Shown in pieces: positions 16,303-24,089 of a stretch of 64,000 nt of DNA. The notes below the pieces were generated by a model. It did not search any database. It was given only the letters and a program-made list of their open reading frames with translations, and had not been told where the DNA came from. The DNA comes from Solirubrobacter phytolaccae. GTDB taxonomy: Bacteria; Actinomycetota; Thermoleophilia; Solirubrobacterales; Solirubrobacteraceae. A program made the position numbers and the translations under genes. How positions within the stretch are numbered: position 1 is the first letter of the stretch; the number at the start of each line of letters is the position of its first letter. The DNA lies in the NCBI RefSeq assembly GCF_027587195.1, contig NZ_JAPDDP010000015.1, positions 1 through 64,000 of the forward strand. The letters run 5' to 3'.

Positions 16303-17829
16303 CTAGTTGTCCGTTCGCACCGGCAGCTCGATCGCGTCCTGACCGATGCCGCCGAACGAGCCCACGGCGTGCGCGAGCACGTCCGCGAAGTTGTCCATGC
16401 CGAACTCGCTCAGGTTGAAGATCGTGTCGCACCACTCGTGGTAGCAAGGATCGGCCTGGATGCCGACCTGGCCGCCGTACTTGGCGACGTGGTCCGCGGT
16501 CTTGACCGTCTCGGCGCCCGTGTAGAGGCCGGTCGCCGGGATGCCGCGGGTGCGGAAGCCCGCGTAGTCGGAGCGGTTGTCGAAGATGTACGGCGTCGAG
16601 TCGATGCCGAACTTCTGCTTGAGGTAGTCGATGTGGAGGCCGCCGAGGATGGTCTCGGCGCTGGGCACCGTGGCGCCGTCGGTGTAGACGAACGGGATGT
16701 AGTTCGTCGAGGCGATCATGTCGTAGTCGAGCATGCCCGCGAACTTGGACGTCTCCAGCGTGTTGAGCTGGTTGGCGTAGAACTGGGAGCCGTAGAGGCC
16801 CTGCTCCTCGCCGGAGAACCAGCCGAAGCGGATCCGGTACTTGGTCTGGATTCCGAGCTTCTTGAGCTGGCTGGCGATCGTGAGGTTCATCGCCGTGCCG
16901 GAGCCGTCGTCGTTGATGCCCGGGCCGGCGGCGACGCCGTCGATGTGGGCGCCGACCATCAGGATCCGGTTCGGGTCACCGGTGGTGGTCTCGGTGATGA
17001 TGTCGTAGTCGATCCGCTGGTTGATGTTGTTGTCGGTCTTGAAGTGGACCGTCAGCGGGGTGCCGGCCTGGGCGGCGTCGTAGAACTCCTTGCCGGTGGC
17101 GTAGGAGAGCGTCGCGGCCATCAGGCCCGGGTAGGTCTGGCCGACGACGCGCGTGAACGTCGTGCCGTTGGTGGTCGTGCCCGGCGCGGTGCGCAGCGGG
17201 GCCTGGCCCTCGTTCATGATGAAGACGGCCTTGGCGCCGTTGGCGCGGGCGTTGATCGCCTTCTCCAGGAACGTGCAGCCGCCGCGCTGGACCAGCGCGA
17301 TGTTGTCCTTCACAGCCGCCGGGAAGTCGCTCATCGCGCAGCCGGCGCGGGTGCCGTCAGCCGTGCCGACCGGCGGGACCGTGATCCGGTTGGCCGGGAT
17401 CACCTGGGCGGTGAGGTCACCGGTGTGGCCCCAGGTCATCTGGGAGAAGTCGCCCGTCAGGTTGAGGGCGTTCACGTAGGTCTTGGTGGTGCCGTCGGCC
17501 AGGGTCCGCTCGAGCACCGGCGGGGTGCGCTCGGCCCAGGTGTTCGGCGACGCCGTGTTCGCATAGGGCGTCAGCGTCGGGTTGTAGCCGAGGTCGCGCA
17601 GCTCGGAGATGACGTAGTCGATGCTCTCGAGGTTGCCGGCCGAAGCGGTCAGGCGATTGTTCTCGTTCGCCAGGCCGATCGACTGCAGGCGCTGCGCGTA
17701 ACGGAGGATCTCGCCACGCGTGACGCCGTCTCTCAGCGCCGTGGTGTCCGGGTCTGCCGCGTGCGCCGTGGCTGGGGCTGTGGCCCCGAGCACGGCGACG
17801 GCGAGCACCGCAAGGGTGGTCTTTCGCAC
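16303..17829 (-). CDS. Secreted M28-family aminopeptidase with PA domain
   Basis: 508-aa exported zinc peptidase. Signal peptide 1-24 (ends ATAHA). A PA (protease-associated) insert spans about 130-260 (DNIALVQRGGCTFLEKAINA, GAKAVFIMNE). The M28 core has its metal ligands in order: H295 in VGAHIDG, D307 in INDDGSG, the catalytic pair E341-E342 in FSGEEQG, D368 or D370 in LDYDMI, and H464 in CYHEWCDT, flanked by a probable disulfide C462-C467. Family members cleave N-terminal amino acids from peptides outside the cell. Convergent with the double regulator across the palindrome and divergent from the FG-GAP gene. Confidence 0.92.
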   Translation of the reverse strand: MRKTTLAVLAVAVLGATAPATAHAADPDTTALRDGVTRGEILRYAQRLQSIGLANENNRLTASAGNLESIDYVISELRDLGYNPTLTPYANTASPNTWAERTPPVLERTLADGTTKTYVNALNLTGDFSQMTWGHTGDLTAQVIPANRITVPPVGTADGTRAGCAMSDFPAAVKDNIALVQRGGCTFLEKAINARANGAKAVFIMNEGQAPLRTAPGTTTNGTTFTRVVGQTYPGLMAATLSYATGKEFYDAAQAGTPLTVHFKTDNNINQRIDYDIITETTTGDPNRILMVGAHIDGVAAGPGINDDGSGTAMNLTIASQLKKLGIQTKYRIRFGWFSGEEQGLYGSQFYANQLNTLETSKFAGMLDYDMIASTNYIPFVYTDGATVPSAETILGGLHIDYLKQKFGIDSTPYIFDNRSDYAGFRTRGIPATGLYTGAETVKTADHVAKYGGQVGIQADPCYHEWCDTIFNLSEFGMDNFADVLAHAVGSFGGIGQDAIELPVRTDN

Positions 17830-18010
17830 GTTCCTGTGTCTTTCATCCGATGTGAACTGGATGCGAGCTCGACGGGACGGGCGGTGCTCACAGACGACCC
17901 ACGCTACCTACGCCCTGGCTCTCATGTGGTTCTCCAGACCGTTCGGGTTCCCCCGATGGTCCAGTTCTACGACGCTGCGTAGTACTAGACGCCATAGTTG
18001 GCGTGGGGAC

Positions 18011-18036
18011 GGGCTGATCGGTCAGTGAATCAGCCC
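18011..18036 (+). promoter_or_regulatory. 5' leader stem-loop before FG-GAP gene
   Basis: Perfect 8-bp inverted repeat GGGCTGAT / ATCAGCCC (18011-18018 and 18029-18036) with a 10-nt loop. It ends just before the ribosome-binding stretch AAGAGAGGGA and 17 nt before the GTG start at 18053. It could be an operator or an mRNA-stabilising leader hairpin. Confidence 0.4.
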
Positions 18037-18052
18037 AAGAGAGGGATTCGGA

Positions 18053-20185
18053 GTGTTGAACACAAGACGACGGCGCGCGTTTGCCAGCGCCGGCGCAGCG
18101 GCTGCTGTGAGCGCGATGCTCGCGCCGGCAGCCTTCGCGGGAACCCTCGCCACCGGTGGGCCCGTGGACCTGCTCACCGAGGCGAACCTGCGCGTGGACG
18201 GCCTGGCCGCCAACGCCAAGCTGGGCGACAAGATCGCCTCCGCGGGAGACTTCAACGGCGACGGCATCAACGACGTCGCGCTGGCCGTGTGGATGGTCAA
18301 CGGCGACAGCCCGACCCGCACGCAGGGCGGCGCCGTGTACGTGGTGTACGGCAAGGCCTCCCCCACCAACGTGAACCTCGGCGCGCTCGGCGCCAACGGC
18401 GTCCGCATCGAGGGTGCGCTCGCCGGTGACCACCTCGGCTGGTCACTCGCGCCCGCGGGTGACGTCAACAACGACGGCAAGGGCGACCTGCTGCTCGGCA
18501 CGCCGTGGAGCGACCCCTCCTCGCGCATCAGCGCGGGCGGCGCGCACGTCGTCTACGGCCGCGCCTCCACGACCGAGATCGACCTCGCCAGCAACACGGC
18601 GGGCTTCCGGATCGACGGCGCCGCCGCGGGCGACCGCACGGGCTACTCCGTCGCCACCGGCGACGTCAACGGCGACGGCCGCCGCGACTACATCCTCGGC
18701 GCGATCGGCGCCCAGCCGGGCGCCAAGAAGGACGCGGGCGCGGCCTACGTCGTCTACGGCAAGGCCGACCAGGCCAACACCGACCTCGGCGGCAGCTACG
18801 ACGGCTTCCGCCTCGACGGCGAGTCGGCCGGCGCGCGCACGGGCTGGTCGGTCGCCGCGGGCGACTTCGACGGCGACGGCAAGAGCGACGTCGCGGTCGG
18901 CGCGATCGGCGCCAAGGACGCCGCGGGCTCGACGTTCGTCGTCAAGGGCGGCACGACCGGCATCGCGTACCGCTTCGACGGTGACGCCGACGACCAGTCC
19001 GGCTGGTCGCTGGCCGCCGGCGACGTCGACGGCGACAAGAAGGCCGAGCTCGTGATCGGCGTCCCGTTCCACAACCCCGCGAGCGGCCTGATGGCCGGCT
19101 CGGCGTACGTGCTCAAGCCCGCCGCGAGCCACACGCTGGCCGCGCTGCCCGCCGGCTCGTACCGGATCGACGGCGCCAAGTCCCAGGACGGCGCCGGCTG
19201 GGCGGTCGCCACGAGCGGCGACCTCAACGGTGACGGCCTCGGCGAGATCATCCTCGGCGCGCCGGGCGCGGACCGCCCGGCGATCCCGCAGGAGTCGATC
19301 GGCGCGGCCTACGCCGTGTACGGCTCCAAGACGCCCGCCAACGTCGCGCTGGCCACGCTCGGCACGAAGGGCGCGACCATCAACGGCGGCGGCAGCTTCA
19401 AGTGGGGCGACCAGGCCGGCTGGAGCGTCGCCGGCCTCGGTGACATCACCGGCACGGGCGTGAACGTCGTCGCCGTCGGCGTCCCGGGGCTCGACACGGG
19501 CCCGACCACGGCCAACCGTGACCGCGGCGCGGGTCTCCTGCTCAACGGCGTCGTCGACCCGAACGCGCCGACGATCACGATCTCCACGCCGCTCGACGGC
19601 GCGAAGATCCCGGTCGGCACGCCGGCCACGGTCGCGTTCAGCTGCGACGACGACAACACGCTCGTCTCGTGCTTCGCGTCCGACAGCGGGCGTCCGATCC
19701 TCAATGGCGAGGCGCTGACGACCGGCCCCGACGCCATCGGCCCGCACACCATCGTCGTCACGGCGAAGGACGCGGCCGGCAACACGACCACGAAGTCGGT
19801 CACCTACAACGTGGTCGTCGTCGCGACCACCCCGGTCGGCGGCACCGTGCCGGCCGTGCTGTCGCTCTCGCTCGGCGCTCCCGCGACGTTCCCGACGTTC
19901 GTCCCGGGCGTGGCGCGCGAGTACTCGGCGATCACGAAGGCGACCGTGCTCACCACCGCCGGTGACGCCACGCTCTCCTACAGCGATCCCGGCCACCTGA
20001 CCAACGGCGCGTTCTCCCTCGCGGAGCCGCTGCGCATCGAGCTGGCCAAGAGCGTGTGGACCGGCCCCGCCTCCAACGAGGACGTGAACATCACGTTCAA
20101 GCAGCTGATCAAGGCGACCGACCCGCTCCGGACCGGCACCTACAGCAAGACGGTGACGTTCACGCTGGCGACGAACAACCCGTAG
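18053..20185 (+). CDS. Secreted FG-GAP (integrin-alpha-like) propeller protein
   Basis: 710-aa exported protein. Signal peptide 1-29 (AMLAPAAFAG). Seven FG-GAP repeats follow, each with a calcium-loop core such as DFNGDGINDVALA, DVNNDGKGDLLLG, DVNGDGRRDYILG, DFDGDGKSDVAVG, DVDGDKKAELVIG, DLNGDGLGEIILG and the degenerate DITGTGVNVVAVG, enough for a seven-bladed propeller. An Ig-like domain with a Cys pair (about 505-590, ending KDAAGNTTTKSVTYNVVV) and a C-terminal beta domain (SLSLGAPATFPTFVPG to KTVTFTLATNN) complete it. GTG 18053 follows GAGAGGGA. It abuts the convergent DUF4190 gene with no spacer. Likely surface-associated; ligand unknown. Confidence 0.88.
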   Translation: MLNTRRRRAFASAGAAAAVSAMLAPAAFAGTLATGGPVDLLTEANLRVDGLAANAKLGDKIASAGDFNGDGINDVALAVWMVNGDSPTRTQGGAVYVVYGKASPTNVNLGALGANGVRIEGALAGDHLGWSLAPAGDVNNDGKGDLLLGTPWSDPSSRISAGGAHVVYGRASTTEIDLASNTAGFRIDGAAAGDRTGYSVATGDVNGDGRRDYILGAIGAQPGAKKDAGAAYVVYGKADQANTDLGGSYDGFRLDGESAGARTGWSVAAGDFDGDGKSDVAVGAIGAKDAAGSTFVVKGGTTGIAYRFDGDADDQSGWSLAAGDVDGDKKAELVIGVPFHNPASGLMAGSAYVLKPAASHTLAALPAGSYRIDGAKSQDGAGWAVATSGDLNGDGLGEIILGAPGADRPAIPQESIGAAYAVYGSKTPANVALATLGTKGATINGGGSFKWGDQAGWSVAGLGDITGTGVNVVAVGVPGLDTGPTTANRDRGAGLLLNGVVDPNAPTITISTPLDGAKIPVGTPATVAFSCDDDNTLVSCFASDSGRPILNGEALTTGPDAIGPHTIVVTAKDAAGNTTTKSVTYNVVVVATTPVGGTVPAVLSLSLGAPATFPTFVPGVAREYSAITKATVLTTAGDATLSYSDPGHLTNGAFSLAEPLRIELAKSVWTGPASNEDVNITFKQLIKATDPLRTGTYSKTVTFTLATNNP

Positions 20186-20428
20186 TCAACCCAACCACAC
20201 GAGCATGCTGATCACGATCGCGCCGAGCCCGAGCAGGGCTCCCGCGATCGCCAGCTGCTCGCCGTGGTAGCCGTGCAGGCGCGTGTCGTGCCAGGCCTGT
20301 CCGCCCATCAGCGCGGCGGACAGGCCCGCGGCGAGGACGAGCGCCGGGCCGAGGAAGATCGCCAGCGCCAGCGCGAGCACGCCCGCGACCAGCGCCGGGA
20401 TGGCCAGCGGCGCGCGCTGCTCCGGCAT
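20186..20428 (-). CDS. DUF4190-type small membrane protein (copy 1)
   Basis: 80-aa protein with two hydrophobic hairpins (about 12-40 and 58-78) around AALMGGQAWHDTRLHGYHG, the DUF4190 layout. It is a clear paralogue of the protein encoded at 21254-21562: both begin RAPLA.P.LV.G and share the GG.AW.DTR.HGY.G core. The two copies flank the CYTH gene. Last gene of the minus-strand operon; 14 bp after the CYTH stop. Confidence 0.7.
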   Translation of the reverse strand: MPEQRAPLAIPALVAGVLALALAIFLGPALVLAAGLSAALMGGQAWHDTRLHGYHGEQLAIAGALLGLGAIVISMLVWLG

Positions 20429-20442
20429 GCCGAGAACCGTAG

Positions 20443-21198
20443 TCAGTTGCGGCTGAAGAACTCGAGCGCCTGGCGCGTCTTGGTCTGCTGCTCGCCCGAG
20501 GTGTCGATCCCGCAGCCGGCCAGGAACGCCCGCGTCTCCGCTACGACCGTGAACGCTTCTGGCGGTGCGCATTTGGTCGAGAGCTCGAGGATCCGCGTGC
20601 CGTCGGGGTAGAACCACACCTCGGTCACGAGCCGGCGGGCGAACTCGGGCGGCGTCATCCGCAGCTTGAGGACGAACACCGGGCCCATCATCGTCAGGTC
20701 GTCGAGCTCGAGCCCGTCGGGCGCGTGGTCGGCGAAGAACGCGCGCTGCTCCTTCGAAAACAGCTTGCGCGTGGCGCGCGCGCCGGCCTGCACGTCGCGG
20801 ACGCACGCGCGGGGGATCGCGCGCTTCATCGTGCCCGAGCAGACGAACCCGCCCGGCATCGCGTCGACCTCGACGACGAAGCTCGGTGACTCGCGGACCT
20901 TGCGCGGCAGCTCGTCCGGCACGACCGGACGCAGCTTGACGACGCTGTCGTCGCCCTTGCCCTGCACGCGCCGGGCGCGCACCACCAGTCCCGCCTGGCT
21001 GAGCGCGAGGTCGGGGGTTTCGAAGAAGAAGACCTGGCGGATCTGCGCGTCGAGCGGGTCCAGGCGCAGGCCGTGGAGCGCCGACTGCTGGTGCGGCTCG
21101 TCGATCGTGAGCTTGAGCTCGACGCTGTCCGCCTGCTTGATCAGGTCGAGCAGCGTCGACAGCTGCTCGTCCGAGAGACGCGGCGCGATCGTGGACAT
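20443..21198 (-). CDS. CYTH-like domain protein
   Basis: 251-aa cytoplasmic protein resembling the CYTH/triphosphate tunnel fold. N-terminal strand SVELKLTID keeps only part of the ExExK signature; next come RQVFFFETPDLALSQAGLVV, VRARRVQGKGDDSVVKLRPV and, later, VTEVWFYPDGTRILELSTKC, the alternating charged strands that build the tunnel. Family members hydrolyse triphosphates or polyphosphate, or bind phosphorylated ligands. The incomplete N-terminal motif makes enzyme activity uncertain. It lies between two DUF4190 genes in the same operon. Confidence 0.72.
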   Translation of the reverse strand: MSTIAPRLSDEQLSTLLDLIKQADSVELKLTIDEPHQQSALHGLRLDPLDAQIRQVFFFETPDLALSQAGLVVRARRVQGKGDDSVVKLRPVVPDELPRKVRESPSFVVEVDAMPGGFVCSGTMKRAIPRACVRDVQAGARATRKLFSKEQRAFFADHAPDGLELDDLTMMGPVFVLKLRMTPPEFARRLVTEVWFYPDGTRILELSTKCAPPEAFTVVAETRAFLAGCGIDTSGEQQTKTRQALEFFSRN

Positions 21199-21253
21199 GC
21201 CGCAGTGTCGGCACGAGACGGGTGAGCCCGCCTCATGCCGATCGGGTGAAGCG

Positions 21254-21562
21254 TCAGAGGTTGATCGCGACCATGCCGAGGATGCCGAGCGCCACCGCGC
21301 AGGCGCCGAGGATGATGCCCGCGACCGCGAACCCGTGGCCCTGGTAGCCGTGGCTCCTGGTGTCCGACCAGGCGATCCCGCCCATCATCGCGGCGCCGAT
21401 CCCGGCGAGCATGCCGAACAGCGCGGAGAAGGTGAAGAGCAGCAGGATGGCGACGATCCCGACGACCAGCGACGGCAGGGCCAGCGGCGCGCGCGTCGTG
21501 ATCTGCATTCGCATCGGAGGAGTGCTCATGACAGGTGAGTGCCCCGAAAGTGGTGTGTTCAT
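21254..21562 (-). CDS. DUF4190-type small membrane protein (copy 2)
   Basis: 102-aa protein with two hydrophobic segments (about 31-55 and 75-100) around AAMMGGIAWSDTRSHGYQG, a paralogue of the 80-aa protein at 20186-20428. I choose the ATG at 21562 because it forms an ATGA overlap with the stop of the small acidic gene; an in-frame ATG at 21529 would give 91 aa but has no ribosome-binding site. Fourth-from-last position in the operon: aminotransferase, 45-aa protein, this gene, CYTH, DUF4190 copy 1. Confidence 0.7.
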   Translation of the reverse strand: MNTPLSGHSPVMSTPPMRMQITTRAPLALPSLVVGIVAILLLFTFSALFGMLAGIGAAMMGGIAWSDTRSHGYQGHGFAVAGIILGACAVALGILGMVAINL

Positions 21563-21696
21563 TCCGCGTCCGGGTCGTCCGTCTCGGCCGCTTCGCGGTC
21601 GTCCTCGGACGGCTCCACCGGGTCGTCGTCGACGCGGTCGTCGTGGTCGCGCATGGCTTCTCGGACGCGGTTCATGTCGGGACGTGGGCGCTCCAT
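21559..21696 (-). CDS. 45-aa acidic protein
   Basis: Short gene with an ATG at 21696 preceded by AGGGACAGG at good spacing, starting 9 bp after the aminotransferase stop and ending in an ATGA overlap with DUF4190 copy 2. The peptide starts MERPRPDMNRVREAMRDH and ends in an Asp/Glu-rich tail (EPSEDDREAAETDDPDAE). No family is recognised. Its tight fit between two genes and its ribosome-binding site argue that it is real. Confidence 0.6.
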   Translation of the reverse strand: MERPRPDMNRVREAMRDHDDRVDDDPVEPSEDDREAAETDDPDAE

Positions 21697-21705
21697 GCCC
21701 TGTCC

Positions 21706-22905
21706 CTACCCCCGGCAGGCCGCTCCGAGACGGGCGGCGCCCTCGCGCAGCTCGTCCGGCGTGGCGGTGGCGAAGGAGACGCGCAACGTCCCGCGCGGCG
21801 CCTCGCCCGCGTAGAAGTACTTGCCGGGGACGAACGCCACGCCGCGGTCCAGCGCGCGCGGGAGGATCGCCTCGGCGTCGTGGCCGTCCGGCAGCTCGAC
21901 CCAGATGAACAGGCCGCCCTCGGGCTCGGTCAGCTTCGAACCTTCCGGGAGGTGCGTGCGCAGCCCTTCCAGGAGCGCGTCGCGGCGCGGGCGGTAATGC
22001 GCGGCGAGCGCGGCGATGTGGTCGCTCAGGTCGTGGGTCGCCAGCCAGCGCTCCGCGGCGAGCTGATTGACCGTCGACGTGTGCAGGTCCGCCGCCTGCT
22101 TGGCCACGGCCAGCGGCCCGCGCAGCGCCCGGGGCGCCCGCACGTAGCCGATCCGCAGGCCCGGCGAGAGCACCTTCGACAGCGTCTGGATGACGATCGT
22201 GCGCTCCGGCGCGTGGGCGGCGAGCAGGTCCTGGTGCTCGCCCTCCAGGCGCAGCGCGCTGTACGGGTCGTCCTCCACCAGCCACAGCCCGGCCTGCGCG
22301 GCGGCCTCCGCGATCGCGGCGCGGCGCTCGGCGGGCATCGTCCGGCCGGTCGGGTTCTGGAAGGTCGGGATCAGGTAGGCGACCTTCGCGCCCTCGCGGC
22401 GCGCGATCTCCAGCAGCGCCTCCGGGTCCGGGCCATGCTCGTCCGACGGCACGGCGACCGCGCGTAAGTCGGCGAGCTGGAACGCCTGCAGCGCGGCCAG
22501 GTAGGTCGGGTCCTCGACGAGCACGACGTCGCCCTGGTTGAGCAGCGCGCTCGCGATCAGGCCGAGCGCCTGCTGGGAGCCGGTCGTGATCAGCAGGTCG
22601 TCGCCGGCGACCGGGAGCCCGCGCTTGGACATGAACGCCGCCAGGCGGTCGCGTAAGCCCGGGTCGCCCTCGGTGGTCGAGTACTGCAGCGCGCGGATCG
22701 CGTCCGGGCCGGAAAGAACCTCGTCGAACGCGGCGCGCAGGCCGGGCACGTCGAACGTGTCCGGCGCGGGCAGGCCGCCGGCGAGCGAGATGATCTCCGG
22801 CCGCATCGCGATCTGCAGCAGCTCGCGCACGGGCGAGGACTGCGTGGCGGCGAGACGGTCCGACAGGGGGGCGCCGACGAGCGGCGCGGGAGGCGAGATG
22901 GCCAT
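21706..22905 (-). CDS. PLP-dependent aminotransferase (2-aminoadipate/LysN-like)
   Basis: 399-aa fold-type I aminotransferase of the MocR-related, HTH-lacking class. Family features include SLAGGLPAPDTF near residue 40, ITTGSQQALGLI (cofactor phosphate region), EDPTYLAALQAF, PTFQNPTGRTMP, VEDDPYSALR (the aspartate that contacts the pyridine N) and the Schiff-base lysine in IQTLSKVLSPGLRIGYV. Relatives transaminate 2-aminoadipate, aromatic or branched amino acids with 2-oxoglutarate. It heads a five-gene minus-strand operon whose other members are not obviously metabolic. The 188-bp gap upstream should carry the promoter. Confidence 0.88.
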   Translation of the reverse strand: MAISPPAPLVGAPLSDRLAATQSSPVRELLQIAMRPEIISLAGGLPAPDTFDVPGLRAAFDEVLSGPDAIRALQYSTTEGDPGLRDRLAAFMSKRGLPVAGDDLLITTGSQQALGLIASALLNQGDVVLVEDPTYLAALQAFQLADLRAVAVPSDEHGPDPEALLEIARREGAKVAYLIPTFQNPTGRTMPAERRAAIAEAAAQAGLWLVEDDPYSALRLEGEHQDLLAAHAPERTIVIQTLSKVLSPGLRIGYVRAPRALRGPLAVAKQAADLHTSTVNQLAAERWLATHDLSDHIAALAAHYRPRRDALLEGLRTHLPEGSKLTEPEGGLFIWVELPDGHDAEAILPRALDRGVAFVPGKYFYAGEAPRGTLRVSFATATPDELREGAARLGAACRG

Positions 22906-23093
22906 GGTTCGTAGAGCTCCGGGAACGTGCTTGACGGGGACACCCGCCGCCCTCCCGGCATGTATGGCCAGGTCTTACAGGGCGACGGAGCGGGCTACTC
23001 GCCTCATCTGGATCAATGGTACGCGGTCCGTCAATCGGACTTCCACGTATGTGCCGCCCGGCGCTGGAGTCCGAGCCGCCAGGCGAGAACTCC

Positions 23094-24047
23094 TCACGAA
23101 CGCGAGCCGCTAGGCGAGGGTTCGTCGTCCAATCCGAAGTACGTGAAGAGGTCTTCGTCCAGGAAGGCCACGGCGTCCGTGATGTGGCCGCGGGAGTCCA
23201 GCGTGATCACGTGGATCGCGTTGCGCTGCCACTCGCCGTCGATCAGCTTGTAGGTGCCGAACGCGGGCTGGCCGTTCGCGCGCGTCGGGACGAAGATGCG
23301 TGGGATCGACAGCGGGCCGGTCGGCAGGAACGCGCGGATAGGCTCGTGGCCGCGGAACCACTGGGTGAGCGGCGGCATGCTGAACGTGGCGTCCTCGGCG
23401 AGCATCGCGACGACGGCGTCGACGTCGCCGCGGTTCCAGGCCTCGACGTAGCGCTCGACGATGGCCGTGATCGCGTCGTCGCCCAGGGCCTGGAGCGTCG
23501 CCTGCTGGGATTGGCTCGGGAGCCGCTCGTCGACGGCCGCCCGCGCCCGCTGCATCGCGCTGTTCACGGACGCCGGCGTGGTGTCGCAGATCTCCGCGAC
23601 CTCCTTCGCGCTGAAGCCGAGCACCTCGCGCAGGATCAGCACGGCGCGCTGCGTGGCCGGGAGGTGCTGGAGCGCGGCGATGAAGGCGAGCTCGACGCTC
23701 TCTCGTTGCTCGTAGGTCGCGTCCGGGGCGTCCGGGTACGGCTCGAGCCAGACCGTCTCGGTCAGCGGCGGCTCGTCCGGCCCGCGGTCGATCGGCAGCT
23801 CGCGCTTGCCCTTGCGGCGGGCGATCGCATCGAGGCACGTGTTGGTCGCGATCCGGTACAGCCACGTCTTCGGCTGCGCGCGACCCTCGAAGCGATCGAA
23901 GGCCTTCCAGGCGCGCAGCAACGCTTCTTGCAGCGCGTCCTCCGCGTCCTGCACGGAGCCCAGCATCCGGTAGCAGTGCGCGTGAAGCTCCCGCCGGTGC
24001 GGCTCGACGAGGCGCTGATACTCGGCCTCGTAGGCGGCGGTGCTCAT
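23094..24047 (-). CDS. ECF-type sigma factor with SnoaL-like C-terminal domain
   Basis: 317-aa sigma-70 family factor. Region 2 is at about 10-80 (HAHCYRMLGSVQDAEDALQE, GRAQPKTWLYRIATNTCLD) and region 4 at about 130-180 (LQHLPATQRAVLILREVLGF, SAKEVAEICDTTPASVNSAM). An extra domain from about 195 to 310 (IVERYVEAWNRGDVDAVVAM, GEWQRNAIHVITLD) is an NTF2/SnoaL fold, as in SigG-like and SigJ-like ECF groups, where it replaces a separate anti-sigma factor in controlling activity. No anti-sigma gene is adjacent, which agrees. Divergent from the penicillin-binding protein gene with a 42-bp gap, so it may control that gene. Confidence 0.88.
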   Translation of the reverse strand: MSTAAYEAEYQRLVEPHRRELHAHCYRMLGSVQDAEDALQEALLRAWKAFDRFEGRAQPKTWLYRIATNTCLDAIARRKGKRELPIDRGPDEPPLTETVWLEPYPDAPDATYEQRESVELAFIAALQHLPATQRAVLILREVLGFSAKEVAEICDTTPASVNSAMQRARAAVDERLPSQSQQATLQALGDDAITAIVERYVEAWNRGDVDAVVAMLAEDATFSMPPLTQWFRGHEPIRAFLPTGPLSIPRIFVPTRANGQPAFGTYKLIDGEWQRNAIHVITLDSRGHITDAVAFLDEDLFTYFGLDDEPSPSGSRS

Positions 24048-24080
24048 CCGCTGAGGGTAAACGGTCCGGCCGACCCGCTA

Positions 24081-24087
24081 GAAAGGG
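24081..24087 (+). promoter_or_regulatory. Strong ribosome-binding site fixing the PBP start
   Basis: GAAAGGG lies 2-8 nt before ATG 24090. It decides the start of the penicillin-binding protein; the open frame extends back to 23016 but that part is antisense to the sigma factor gene. Confidence 0.6.
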
Positions 24088-24089
24088 AC

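Noticed and set aside
15974-16306. Open frames inside the large palindrome on both strands
   Set aside because: Their similar peptides (both contain RNLTV) follow from the inverted symmetry, not from a gene; no family features.
15817-16320. GTTCGCAC direct repeats flanking the palindrome (15817-15824 and 16313-16320) as target-site duplication
   Set aside because: The right copy lies inside the M28 coding end, 26 bp beyond the element, so the repeats do not bound it; likely chance.
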